Below, one piece after another: positions 37,511-45,445 of a stretch of 64,000 bases of DNA (within the stretch, counting starts at the first letter, position 1; every line of letters begins with the position of its first letter). The stretch comes from Planctomycetota bacterium (GTDB lineage Bacteria > Planctomycetota > J058 > JAJDCQ01): NCBI GenBank assembly GCA_029260755.1, contig JAJDCQ010000082.1:1-64000 (forward strand), read 5' to 3'. Under the pieces are notes generated by a model. It saw only the letters and a list, made by a program, of their open reading frames with translations. It searched no databases and was not told where the DNA came from. The position numbers were made by a program, and so were the translations under genes.

Positions 37511-37531
37511 GATTTCGTTCGGGAGTCGGCG

Positions 37532-37876
37532 TTGAAGAAGGTTCTCGACGAGCTGAACGCGGTCGCGGGCGTCCGCGGGAGCATGGTGATCACGGCGGAG
37601 GGTCAGGTGGCCCAGAGCCGGCTCGGGGACGACCTCCCCGACGAAGCGGTCGCCGCGATCTCGGCTCACATGATCAAGACGGGTCGGAGCTCCCTCGAAG
37701 GGCTCGGGTTCGGACCGTTCCAGCGGTTGATTCTCGCCTGCGTGCACGGTCGTCTCGTCTTCGTTAACATGGAAATCGGTTATCTGGTCGTGATCGCGAA
37801 TCAAGGGATCGATCTTCGGCAGATCCTCATCGAGATCGATAGTGCGGCGCGCCGCCTGAAGAGCCCGCGGGTCTGA
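37532..37876 (+). CDS. Roadblock/LC7 domain protein
   Basis: 114 residues with a TTG start and GGGAG nine bases upstream. The family pattern is clear: KKVLDELNAVAGVRGSMVIT, then VAAISAHMIKTGRSS, then GRLVFVNMEIGYLVVIANQG. Roadblock proteins dimerise and bind small GTPases; the MglB type is the GTPase-activating partner of MglA. The gene lies 21 bases after the TPR gene and 49 bases before the MglA-type GTPase gene. With another roadblock protein downstream, two GTPase regulators flank the switch. A role in cell polarity or surface processes is inferred. Confidence 0.9.
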   Translation: MKKVLDELNAVAGVRGSMVITAEGQVAQSRLGDDLPDEAVAAISAHMIKTGRSSLEGLGFGPFQRLILACVHGRLVFVNMEIGYLVVIANQGIDLRQILIEIDSAARRLKSPRV

Positions 37877-37925
37877 CGTCGCCGACTCCGAACGCTCCCG
37901 GCCGCCTGACGAGGACGAACGTCGC

Positions 37926-38996
37926 ATGGTTCAAATCAACTTCGCGAAGCGCGAGATCAACTGCAAGCTCGTGTATTACGGGCCGGGACTCTCGGGCAAG
38001 ACGACGAATCTCGAGGTCGTGCACAAGAAGGCGCCGGCCTCCAAGAAGGGTGAGCTCACCTCGATCGCGACCGAGGGCGACCGGACGCTCTTCTTCGACT
38101 ACATGCCGCTCGAGCTCGGAACGGTCGGCGGGATGAAGACGAAGTTCCAGCTCTACACGGTCCCCGGTCAGGTCTACTACAACGCCACCCGGAAGCTCGT
38201 TCTCCAGGGCGCCGACGGCGTCGTCTTCGTCGCCGACAGCAAGCGCGACAAGATGAAGGAGAACCTCGAGTCGTACAAGAACCTCGAGGAGAACCTGCGC
38301 GAGCAGGGGCTCGAGCTGAAAGACCTGCCCCACGTCATCCAGTACAACAAGCGCGACCTCCCCGAGGTGTACACCGTCGAGGAGCTCGAGAAGGACCTCA
38401 ACGAGTTCGGGGTCCCGACGTTCGAGGCGTGCGCGATCAAGGACGACGGCGTCTTCCCGACGCTCCGGAAGCTGGCGCTCCTCGTCCTCGAGAAGCTCAA
38501 CAAGGAGTACGGCTTCGCCTCAGAGGGCAGCAAGGACAAGGAGCCCGAGAAGAAGGCCGAGCCCGCGCCGGCGGAGCCGGTCGTCGAGGTCGCCGACCGG
38601 CCGACGGCGGTCGAGGTGGCCGAGCAGGAGGCCGCCAAGGCTTCGCCGCCGGCCGCCCCGGCGCCTGCGGCGCCGGCCCGTCCCGCGGTGGCTGCCGCCG
38701 CCGAAGCGGCGCCTGCTCCCGCGGCGTCAGCGACCGCGACCCAGACGCCGCCGAAGGGACAGCCCGCGGCGGTCACGGCTCCCGCGCCGGTCGCCGCACC
38801 GGCTCCCGCGCCCGCGCCGTCTCGAGGGGCGGCAGCCGGTGGCTTCGAGATCACCGGCCAGGCCGGATCGGGGTCGGACGACGATGGGGCCGGAGGCGGG
38901 ATGACCGCCTTCATCCTCTTGCTGCTCCTCGCCGTCGCCGGCGGGGGCGCGTACTACTACTACTTCTACATGTATCTGCCTGGGCTGGAACAGTAG
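37926..38996 (+). CDS. MglA-family GTPase with C-terminal membrane anchor
   Basis: 356 residues, against ~195 for normal MglA. The first ~200 are a complete GTPase: P-loop GPGLSGKTT (residues 19-27), TEGDRTLFFDYMP, the switch TVPGQVYYNATRK, and QYNKRDLP for guanine specificity. A Glu/Lys then Ala/Pro-rich linker of about 200-325 follows. It ends in a hydrophobic helix MTAFILLLLLAVAGG plus Tyr-rich YYYYFYMY (about 326-350). Myxobacterial MglA is soluble and is recruited to poles; this one would be permanently tail-anchored. The roadblock neighbours fit as GAP or scaffold partners. Confidence 0.93.
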   Translation: MVQINFAKREINCKLVYYGPGLSGKTTNLEVVHKKAPASKKGELTSIATEGDRTLFFDYMPLELGTVGGMKTKFQLYTVPGQVYYNATRKLVLQGADGVVFVADSKRDKMKENLESYKNLEENLREQGLELKDLPHVIQYNKRDLPEVYTVEELEKDLNEFGVPTFEACAIKDDGVFPTLRKLALLVLEKLNKEYGFASEGSKDKEPEKKAEPAPAEPVVEVADRPTAVEVAEQEAAKASPPAAPAPAAPARPAVAAAAEAAPAPAASATATQTPPKGQPAAVTAPAPVAAPAPAPAPSRGAAAGGFEITGQAGSGSDDDGAGGGMTAFILLLLLAVAGGGAYYYYFYMYLPGLEQ

Positions 38997-39053
38997 TCGA
39001 CGGCGACCCGGCGGCGTCCGAAGGACGGGACGCTCCGAAAGGGGAGAGGCACG

Positions 39054-39554
39054 ATGTCGAGTGACAACGAGCTTCGTGAGCGACGTCTCATCTTCTACAA
39101 GGACGACGTCGACCGCATCAATCGAACCCTCGAGGATTATCAAAAGCGCTCGAAGAGCAAGTGCAACATCCTCGTGGACAAGGAAGGCCACTGCGTCACG
39201 CAGATCGGTAAGGCGGATGTGAATCCCGACACCGTGTCTGCGCTGGTGGCCGGCTGCTTCACGGCGGCGCGCGAGCTGGCCCGGATCCTCGGCGAACCCG
39301 AGATCACGACCCTGACCCACCAGGGCAAGACCGACTCGATCCAGCTCACCCTGGTCGGCGAGCGGTGCATCCTCGCGACGATCTTCGACGACGCGACGAC
39401 GATCGGCATGGTGAGCCTCTACGTGAAGGACACGATCGAGTCGCTCTCCAAGGCGTTCGACGACATGGCGAACCGCAAGGGTGAGGACACGCCCCTCGAG
39501 GCCGGGTTCGGCGAGGGCGCGGCGAACGCGATCGACGACCTGTTCGGCGAGTAG
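39054..39554 (+). CDS. Roadblock/LC7 protein (MglB-like)
   Basis: 166 residues, close to MglB length. Pattern: LIFYKDDVDRINRTLEDYQK, then KCNILVDKEGHCVTQIGKAD, then VGERCILATIFDDATTIGMV, the helix-strand order of roadblock domains, ending with a Gly/Ala-rich tail and DDLFGE. It is the second roadblock partner for the MglA-type GTPase 57 bases upstream. MglB homodimers accelerate GTP hydrolysis by MglA in known systems; this is the closest candidate here. A good hairpin terminator follows and closes the module. Confidence 0.9.
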   Translation: MSSDNELRERRLIFYKDDVDRINRTLEDYQKRSKSKCNILVDKEGHCVTQIGKADVNPDTVSALVAGCFTAARELARILGEPEITTLTHQGKTDSIQLTLVGERCILATIFDDATTIGMVSLYVKDTIESLSKAFDDMANRKGEDTPLEAGFGEGAANAIDDLFGE

Positions 39555-39584
39555 CCGCCCGTAGCCCGGATCGGTCGGATCGAG

Positions 39585-39609
39585 AGAGGCGCCGCTTCGC
39601 GGCGCCTCT
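39585..39609 (+). terminator. Intrinsic terminator closing the MglA/roadblock module
   Basis: AGAGGCGCCGC (39585-39595) pairs perfectly with GCGGCGCCTCT (39599-39609) with a TTC loop, followed by TCTCATT. It lies 30 bases past the MglB-like stop. Confidence 0.75.
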
Positions 39610-39635
39610 TCTCATTGGGGCGACGGGGAAGAGAA

Positions 39636-39739
39636 TCTCACGCAAAGGCGCAAAGACGCAATGGATCTTCCGCCAGAGCCGAGATCTGGATCCGGCGGAG
39701 CCCCTTTGCGTCTTTGCGCCTTTGCGCCTTTGCGTGAGA
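39636..39739. repeat. Family C palindromic repeat, complete copy
   Basis: The left arm (39636-39661) is TCTCACGC followed by AAAGGCGC/AAAGACGC units. The right arm (39706-39739) is the inverse with one extra 8-base CCTTTGCG unit. The inner part also pairs (CCGCC at 39670-39674 with GGCGG at 39694-39698). It immediately precedes the acetyltransferase gene. Confidence 0.9.
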
Positions 39740-39771
39740 CATCATCCATCATCCCGAGACCAGGCACTCCA

Positions 39772-40623
39772 ATGATGACGAAGCTCACTCCCATCGAGAT
39801 CGCCCATCTCGAGGAGCACCGGCAGGCGAAGGGGACGGCCGAGGTGTCGCTGGAGGCGGAGCCGGTCGCCGGCGGGATCATGTGCTTCTCGGGGCCGGGC
39901 TCCTGGTCGAATCAGGCCGTCGCCCTCGGGCTCGACGGACCCGTCACCGACGATGAGCTCGACCGGCTGGTCGCCTTCTACGTCGAACGCGGCGTCGAGC
40001 CCAGGATCGAGGTCAGCCCGTTCGTCGATGCGTCGCTCTTCGCGGGGCTCGCCCGGCGCGGGTTCCAGCTCCGGGAGATGGAGAACGTCCTCGCCTGCGA
40101 CCTCGGCGGCGACGAGGCGCGGCCGCTCCGCGAGCGCCATCCCCTCGGCTGGCCGGACGAGCTCGAGGTCGTCCGCGTCGACCCGACCGACGAGGCCGCG
40201 GTCCGGACCCACGTCGAGATCGCGACGAGCGGCTTCCGCCCCCTCGACCGCCCGATCGACGAGTCGATGTTCGAGATCGGCCGTCGTGTGGTCCGTCACC
40301 CCCGGACGCGCGCGTTCACCGCCACGCTCGAGGGCGTCGCCGTCGGGGCGGGGGCGATGGAGGTGGGCGAAGCGGGCGAAGCCGGCGGCGCGTCGGCCCT
40401 CTTCGGGACCAGCGTCCTCGAGCAGGCGCGTCGCCGCGGCGTCCAGCTCGCGCTGATCCTGACCCGCCTCGATGAGGCCCGGCGCGCCGGTGCGCGGGTG
40501 GCGACGATCGGATCACGCCCCGGGATCTCGACCGAGCGAAACGCCGCTCGCGTCGGCTTCGGGATGGCCTACAGCAAGGCGATCCTGGCGATGCAGGGCG
40601 AGGGGCTCGTGCCGTCGCCGTGA
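39772..40623 (+). CDS. GNAT-family N-acetyltransferase
   Basis: 283 residues from the ATG at 39772 (ATGATG; the second ATG is equally possible); the longer frame runs through the repeat and was rejected. It has two-part GNAT features: an N-terminal half without clear motifs (IMCFSGPGSWSNQAVALGLD) and a C-terminal half with AGASALFGT-like strand 4 (GASALFGTSVLEQARRRGVQ), where the acetyl-CoA loop Q/RxxGxG/A is degenerate as ARRRGVQLAL. It ends NAARVGFGMAYSKAILAM. Likely substrate unknown. Repeat family C copies sit on both sides of the gene. Confidence 0.8.
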   Translation: MMTKLTPIEIAHLEEHRQAKGTAEVSLEAEPVAGGIMCFSGPGSWSNQAVALGLDGPVTDDELDRLVAFYVERGVEPRIEVSPFVDASLFAGLARRGFQLREMENVLACDLGGDEARPLRERHPLGWPDELEVVRVDPTDEAAVRTHVEIATSGFRPLDRPIDESMFEIGRRVVRHPRTRAFTATLEGVAVGAGAMEVGEAGEAGGASALFGTSVLEQARRRGVQLALILTRLDEARRAGARVATIGSRPGISTERNAARVGFGMAYSKAILAMQGEGLVPSP

Positions 40624-40630
40624 GTGACTC

Positions 40631-40720
40631 CGCGACGCGGGCTCACGCGACCCGGCCCGCTTTCGCAGAGAGAGAGCCCTGCGGTCTTTGCGCCTTCGCG
40701 CCTTTGCGCGAGGTCGCGTC
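40631..40720. repeat. Family C palindromic repeat, degenerate copy
   Basis: The right arm CTTTGCGCCTTCGCGCCTTT (about 40686-40705) is well kept and continues in GCGCGAGGTCGCGTCG. The left arm (GACGCGGGCTCACGCG, about 40633-40648) is only partly complementary. It starts eight bases after the acetyltransferase stop. Confidence 0.65.
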
Positions 40721-40732
40721 GTCCCAGGACTG

Positions 40733-41134
40733 CTACCTACCGCCGCCGAGCGGCTTGTCGCGGTAGGCGGCCTCGAGGTGGCGCTGGATCAGCTGGATCT
40801 CGCGCTCGATCGTCGGGCGATCGCGGGTGGACGCCTTCCGGAGCGCTTGCTCGCGCAGGCCCTTGGCCCGGTTGAACGCGACGATCGCGCGGTCGAAGTG
40901 ATACTTCTTCCGCTCCACGCGCGCGCGGCTGTACCCCTTCTCGAGGTGAAGGATGCCGAGCTTCTTGTAAGCCTTCCAGTCGCCGACATACTTCTCGGGG
41001 TCGGGCAGCTCACGGCCCCCGCCGATCGTCTGCTGCGGCGGGCTCTGGCAGCCGAGCCCCACGCCCGCGACGACCGCGATCGCGAGGATGAGCGCGGTGA
41101 GGGTCACCGACGATCTCGAGGTGGGCTGGGTCAT
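40733..41134 (-). CDS. Small lipoprotein with helical mature part
   Basis: 133 residues. The signal peptide (LTALILAIAVVAGVGLGC) ends in a lipobox GLGC with the lipidated Cys at about residue 29. The mature part is a short Pro-rich spacer (QSPPQQTIGGGRELPDPEKY) and then highly basic helices of TPR-like character (DRAIVAFNRAKGLREQALRK). There is no recognised family; it is likely an envelope structural or assembly factor. It lies downstream of rluB on the same strand with a strong hairpin between them. Confidence 0.75.
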   Translation of the reverse strand: MTQPTSRSSVTLTALILAIAVVAGVGLGCQSPPQQTIGGGRELPDPEKYVGDWKAYKKLGILHLEKGYSRARVERKKYHFDRAIVAFNRAKGLREQALRKASTRDRPTIEREIQLIQRHLEAAYRDKPLGGGR

Positions 41135-41154
41135 CGAAAGCGCCTCCCTTTCGG

Positions 41155-41179
41155 CACGTCGGGAACCTTACCCCGACGT
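41155..41179 (-). terminator. Perfect 9-bp hairpin between rluB and the lipoprotein gene
   Basis: ACGTCGGGG (41155-41163) pairs with CCCCGACGT (41171-41179) around a 7-nt loop. It lies 35 bases after the rluB stop on the minus strand and 21 bases before the lipoprotein start. No U-run follows. Confidence 0.45.
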
Positions 41180-41213
41180 TCGCCGACGGTCCAGCGTTGT
41201 CGTGAAGGTGTCG

Positions 41214-42155
41214 TCACGGCCGGTTCGGCGTCCCTCGGTTCTCTCGCCGGGACGGCGGCGTGGAGAGGGAGAAGAGCTCCTGGATCTCCGCCGGCAGGAG
41301 CTGGCGGGTCGTTCCGGGCTTCAGGCCGCCGGTGCCGATCGGGCCGATCCGACTCCGAACGAGCGAGGGCACCTTGAAGTCGAAGCGGGCGAGCATCCGG
41401 CGGATCTGACGGTTTCGGCCCTCGGACAGGGTGACCTGGAGGCGGGTCTGCTGGGGGCGGCGCCGAAGCACGCGCACCTTCGCGCCCTGGGTCTTGCCCT
41501 CGGCGAGCCAGACGCCGTCGCGGAGACGCGCGATCACTCCGTCGGGGACGCTGCCCTTCACCGTCACGACGTAGGTCTTCTCGACCTCGTGGCTCGGATG
41601 GGCGAGGCGGTTCGCGAACTCGCCGTCGTTCGTCAGGATCAGGAGGCCTTCGCTCTCCCGGTCGAGCCGTCCGACCGTGAAGAGGCGACGCTGCTCGTTG
41701 TCGAGGAGGTCGTAGACGGTCGGCCGCCCGGCCGGATCGCTGTGGGTGCAGAGATAGCCCCGCGGCTTGTAGAGGAGGTAGTAGGCCGGCCGCTCGGGCT
41801 TGATCGACTCGCCGTCGTAGGCGACGCGCTGCCGGACCGGGTCGATCCGGGTGCCGAGCTCGGTGACGACGGCGCGGTCGACGGTGATCCGGCCGGCCGT
41901 GATGAGCTCTTCGCAGAACCGGCGGGAGCCGAGACCCGCCCGGGCGAGGAACTTCTGGAGCCGCTCGCCGCGTGGGACGTCGGAGGCGTCGCCGTTCGCG
42001 GCGGCCGGCGTCCGACGGGTCCCGCGAGCCCGCTTGCTCCGGCCACGGCGACGCGCGCCCGTACGTGCGCGACCGCCGCCGGCGCCGTCTTCCGACGGGC
42101 GCCCGCGGCGGCTGGTCCGGGTGCTGCTACGCTTTCGAGTCTGGTGCTTCTTCAC
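41214..42155 (-). CDS. rluB: RluB/RsuA-family rRNA pseudouridine synthase
   Basis: 313 residues. It isomerises a uridine in rRNA to pseudouridine (position 2605 of 23S rRNA in the E. coli enzyme). A basic Arg/Gly-rich N-terminal extension of about 60 residues precedes the S4 RNA-binding domain (ERLQKFLARAGLGSRRFCEE). The catalytic domain carries GRLDRESEGLLILTNDGEFA, whose Asp in RLD is the nucleophile, then EVEKTYVVTV and LSEGRNRQIRRMLA. The start overlaps the previous gene's stop by ATGA. RluE/RsuA relatives share these motifs, but the length and order fit RluB best. Confidence 0.92.
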   Translation of the reverse strand: MKKHQTRKRSSTRTSRRGRPSEDGAGGGRARTGARRRGRSKRARGTRRTPAAANGDASDVPRGERLQKFLARAGLGSRRFCEELITAGRITVDRAVVTELGTRIDPVRQRVAYDGESIKPERPAYYLLYKPRGYLCTHSDPAGRPTVYDLLDNEQRRLFTVGRLDRESEGLLILTNDGEFANRLAHPSHEVEKTYVVTVKGSVPDGVIARLRDGVWLAEGKTQGAKVRVLRRRPQQTRLQVTLSEGRNRQIRRMLARFDFKVPSLVRSRIGPIGTGGLKPGTTRQLLPAEIQELFSLSTPPSRRENRGTPNRP

Positions 42156-44917
42156 TCGATCCGCTGGTTGACGAACACCTCTTCGCGCTGCGCGCCGGTC
42201 AGATTGCCCTTGCCCAGGGCGTTGCCGGCGGCCTTCCAGACCTGCTCCTCGTCCTCGGAGAGGGCCGAGAGGAGGCTCTTGAAGGTCGCATCGGAGACGG
42301 ACTCGTCCTTGATGATCTCGCCGACGGCGTAGGCCGCGGCGACGCGAACGTCGGTGACGTTCCCGGTGTTGTTGAAGACGGCGAGAACCTCCTCGAGGCT
42401 TCCGCTCGCCTTCAGACGTCCGAGCGCGCGGAGCGCCGGGATCCGGACCGGGTCGGGGCGCCCATGGAGCGCCTCGGTCAGGGCCGGAATCGACGGCTTC
42501 GCGTCGAACACGGTGTGCTTCACGGTGAGCGAGGCGAGCGCCTCGGCCGCGAACTGCGCGATGTTGTCGGCGCGCGTCTTGTCGTCGTCCTTCGCGAGCG
42601 GGCTGTCGAAGACGGCGGCGATCCGGTCCTTCAGGATCGCGCGGTCGACATCGCCGGTGACCAGGCCGACGGCCCGACCCTCGTCGACGAGCGCCTGCTT
42701 CTCGTCCTGCTTGCGGCTGGTCGTGAGGATCATGACCGGGATGTGCGCGGTCCGGTAGTCGCCGCCCTCGCGGAGACGCTCGATGAACTCGACGTCCTCG
42801 AGATCGGTCGCCTTGCCGTCGGTGTTCAGCTCGGTCGAGACGACGATCAGGTCCTGGGCAGGGAACGCCCGGGCCCGGTTGACGCCCTCGAGACCGTTCA
42901 CGACGCCGTGGGCGACGTAGCCGAGCTCGCGGAGGAGCCCGACGATCCGGTTGCGCGTGTTCTGCTCGCGCTCGACGACCATGATCACGCGGGCGCCGCT
43001 CTCCCGGACCGCGTCCGAGAGGTTCTCGACGACCAGCGGCATGTTCGCGAACGGCTTGGCCGGGTTGAGGCGGACGAACGCCTCGGCCGCATGGTAACGG
43101 ACCCGCTTGTCCGAGTAGGACAGCGCCGCGCAGAGCGCCGCGCCCGGGACGCCGCCGGCGTCCGAGGACGAGACGGTGTCGACCGCGGGCTCGACCGTGC
43201 CGCCGCCACCCGAGTCGGCCGTCGCGGCATCCTCGGGAGCGAACCGCACGCGGCCGTTGCCGTTGCGCGGCGTGTGAGCGTAGTCTGCGCCCTTGGGGAA
43301 GACCATCGAGGTGCGACGACGCGGGCGCGGCTCGCGGGCCGGCTCGTCGGTGCCGCCGCCGTCGGTGCCACCGTCGTCGGTGCCGCCATCGTCGGTTCCG
43401 CCGTCGTCGGTTCCGCCGTCGTCGGTTCCACCCATGTCGGTGCCGCCGTCGTCGGTGCCGCCATCGTCGGTGCCGCCGTCGTCGGTCCCGCCCATGTCGG
43501 TGCCGCCGTCATCGGTGCCACCCATGTCGGTGCCGCCGTCGGTCGTGTCGACCGCACCGTCGGTGCCGCTGTCGGTCGGCTCCTCGGGCACGGGCGCGAC
43601 GAGCGCGGCCGCCTCCTCGGGCACCGCGAGGTAGCTCGAGAGGTCGGTCCCCTCCTCGGGGAAGCTGTCGTCGGAGACGTCGAGGTCGCGGATCGTCTCG
43701 ATGATCGAGACGGCGACGAGCGAGTTCTGGTCGATCAGGGCGCGGCGAAGCGCCTTGAAGAGGAGGTCCTTGCCGCCGGTGCTGCAGAGCATGTTGACCT
43801 TGCGAAGCGCCGTCTTGGCGTCCTCGAGGGTCGCGGCCTCGGACGGGTCGAGCTGACCCTCGTTCACCTTCTGCTTCGCGACGCGGAGCGCGGAGGTGAC
43901 CTCGTTCCACTGCTGGAAGTAGACATTGAGGAGGAGGACCCACGCGTCCTCGAAGTCCGGGTTGATCCGGAGCGAGTCGTAGAGGAGCTCCTCCGCGATC
44001 TGCTCGTTCCAGGCGTAGCGCGGAACGTCACGCCATCCGAGCTCGCCGAGCTCCTCGAGGTTCTCCTCGGGGTCGCCCTCGGAGGCCTTCCACTTCCAGA
44101 CCACCCACTCCTTGTAGTTGTTGACCATGACGAGCGGCTCTTCCTGGAAGTACGCCTCGGCGAGACGCAGGAAGTGACGCTCGGGCGCCGTCTCGGCGGC
44201 CGGGTCGTAGAACTTCGAGAGCGCAGTCCGCGCCTCGTTCCGGGTGTGCTCGTCGGGATCGTTCTCGGCCGCGCGACGAAGGCCGGGGACCGCCCGGAAG
44301 TCCTTCATGTTGCCGAGGATCACCGCGGCGTTCTGCCGCTGGAACGAGTTGCCGCTCTCGAGGATCTCGGAGACCGGCAGGACGCCGTCGCCGCCGAGCC
44401 GGCTGAGGAGCCGGATCACGTCGACGCGATACTCGTCGTTCCGCTTGTCGGCGAGGGGATCGGCGAGGTAGGGCACCACGTACTGGCCGTGGATCGCGAT
44501 GATCCGCTCGAACCACTCGTGCTGCTGGACGAAGTCCTCGTCGCGGAGGTGCGTGAGCGCCTCCTGGATGACCTCGGGGCTCTGCCGCTCGCGGATCGTC
44601 GCCCGCTCGGCGAGCTGGAGGATCTTGCGAGCGATCGTCGCGAGCTCGAGGTTGTCCTTCTGGGCGAGCACCTCGATCCAGAACCGGAAGCCCGCCTCAT
44701 CGCGGTAGTTCCGGGCCTTCTCGTCGCTCGGCCGCTTCGAGAGGACGAACGAGAACTTCTGGCGAGCCGTCTCGTAGTCGTTCTGCTCGAACGCGCTGAC
44801 GCCCTCACGGAACGCGTCGTCGACCTCGTCGGCGATGACCGGAGCGCTCGCAACCACCACGAGCAGCGCCGCGCCGAGCGTGACGGCCGCGGACAGGCAG
44901 AAGCCACCCTTCCGCAT
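42152..44917 (-). CDS. Exported HEAT-repeat protein with degenerate receiver-like domain
   Basis: 921 residues from ATG 44915-44917. It has a signal peptide (LSAAVTLGAALLVVVASAPVIA-DE), then a TPR-like opening (VDDAFREGVSAFEQNDYETA), and HEAT repeats at about 150-290 (GVLPVSEILESGNSFQRQNA) and again at the C-terminus (LRALGRLKASGSLEEVLAVF). A Gly/Thr/Asp low-complexity linker lies between. Around residues 645-770 a receiver-like fold appears (RVIMVVEREQNTRNRIVGLL, then HIPVMILTTSRKQDEK). It lacks the acidic pair and phospho-Asp, reading EREQ and VVSTELN, so it is probably not phosphorylated. Coupled to rluB by a 4-base overlap. Confidence 0.8.
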   Translation of the reverse strand: MRKGGFCLSAAVTLGAALLVVVASAPVIADEVDDAFREGVSAFEQNDYETARQKFSFVLSKRPSDEKARNYRDEAGFRFWIEVLAQKDNLELATIARKILQLAERATIRERQSPEVIQEALTHLRDEDFVQQHEWFERIIAIHGQYVVPYLADPLADKRNDEYRVDVIRLLSRLGGDGVLPVSEILESGNSFQRQNAAVILGNMKDFRAVPGLRRAAENDPDEHTRNEARTALSKFYDPAAETAPERHFLRLAEAYFQEEPLVMVNNYKEWVVWKWKASEGDPEENLEELGELGWRDVPRYAWNEQIAEELLYDSLRINPDFEDAWVLLLNVYFQQWNEVTSALRVAKQKVNEGQLDPSEAATLEDAKTALRKVNMLCSTGGKDLLFKALRRALIDQNSLVAVSIIETIRDLDVSDDSFPEEGTDLSSYLAVPEEAAALVAPVPEEPTDSGTDGAVDTTDGGTDMGGTDDGGTDMGGTDDGGTDDGGTDDGGTDMGGTDDGGTDDGGTDDGGTDDGGTDGGGTDEPAREPRPRRRTSMVFPKGADYAHTPRNGNGRVRFAPEDAATADSGGGGTVEPAVDTVSSSDAGGVPGAALCAALSYSDKRVRYHAAEAFVRLNPAKPFANMPLVVENLSDAVRESGARVIMVVEREQNTRNRIVGLLRELGYVAHGVVNGLEGVNRARAFPAQDLIVVSTELNTDGKATDLEDVEFIERLREGGDYRTAHIPVMILTTSRKQDEKQALVDEGRAVGLVTGDVDRAILKDRIAAVFDSPLAKDDDKTRADNIAQFAAEALASLTVKHTVFDAKPSIPALTEALHGRPDPVRIPALRALGRLKASGSLEEVLAVFNNTGNVTDVRVAAAYAVGEIIKDESVSDATFKSLLSALSEDEEQVWKAAGNALGKGNLTGAQREEVFVNQRIE
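43362..43545. repeat. 15-base tandem repeat coding for Gly-Gly-Thr-Asp-Asp/Met
   Basis: About twelve imperfect copies of a 15-base unit (CCGCCGTCGTCGGTG on the plus strand) inside the HEAT gene. They encode GGTDD and GGTDM units as a flexible acidic linker. The period is a multiple of three, so length changes keep the frame. Confidence 0.9.
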
Positions 44918-45073
44918 GAGAACCTCCTTCGCTTCCCTCAACGGGGCGTCCCCTCGGGGGGGGACGCGGTCACACCCCTGCCGACGGCCGTGTCCCGGGC
45001 GGGACGCGGGAGCCTTCGGAGGGGTGTGAAACGACGATCGAACGCACGGACGACTCGATGCGTGACTCGCCCG

Positions 45074-45116
45074 TAAACGACGAAAGGCCAGGTCCCCGAC
45101 GTCGGATTCCCTGGCC
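45074..45116 (-). terminator. Terminator of tRNA-Asp
   Basis: On the minus strand GGCCAGG and CCTGGCC (plus-strand 45086-45092 and 45110-45116) pair. An inner palindrome CCGACGTCGG extends the stem, and TTTCGTCGTTTA follows. It begins 30 bases past the tRNA 3' end. Confidence 0.6.
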
Positions 45117-45145
45117 CCCGTCTCCTCACGTCTGTTTGTTTCGAG

Positions 45146-45219
<74 letters not shown>

Positions 45220-45231
45220 ACGTGACGCAAG

Positions 45232-45261
45232 ATCGTAGTCGCCACCCCTTACATTTGTCAA
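45232..45261 (-). promoter_or_regulatory. Promoter of tRNA-Asp
   Basis: On the minus strand, perfect TTGACA (plus-strand 45256-45261), 18 bases, then TACGAT (45232-45237, four of six). It would start about seven bases before the tRNA. Confidence 0.75.
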
Positions 45262-45266
45262 TAGCG

Positions 45267-45292
45267 TGCGAGGCCGGCCGCCCGGCCTCGCA
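45267..45292. repeat. Perfect 11-bp hairpin upstream of the tRNA promoter
   Basis: TGCGAGGCCGG (45267-45277) pairs with CCGGCCTCGCA (45282-45292) around CCGC. It sits five bases upstream of the tRNA -35 box, where it could shield the tRNA from read-through from the VWA gene. Confidence 0.6.
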
Positions 45293-45421
45293 TCTCCGTT
45301 GTGACCGGCCCCGGTCATCAGCCCGTCATCGACCGGTAAGTCTTTGGTTGGCGGCGGTTCGCGCGACGGCGCATCCTGGACGATGCCCGGGTTCCCCCGA
45401 CGCGTCCGCCGGAAACGACGC

Positions 45422-45445
45422 GGGGCGAGACGGCCGTCTCGCCCC
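45422..45445 (-). terminator. Perfect 24-base palindrome after the VWA gene
   Basis: GGGGCGAGAC-GGCC-GTCTCGCCCC reads the same on both strands, giving a 10-bp stem with a GGCC loop. It lies 27 bases past the stop codon of the VWA/DUF4114 gene and is its most likely terminator, although only short T-runs follow. Confidence 0.55.

Noticed and set aside
43293..43634. Plus-strand frame of repeated Ser-Val-Pro-Pro units, also considered as a CRISPR-like array
   Set aside because: It is the opposite strand of the 15-base coding tandem repeat; the units are contiguous without spacers, so it is not CRISPR.
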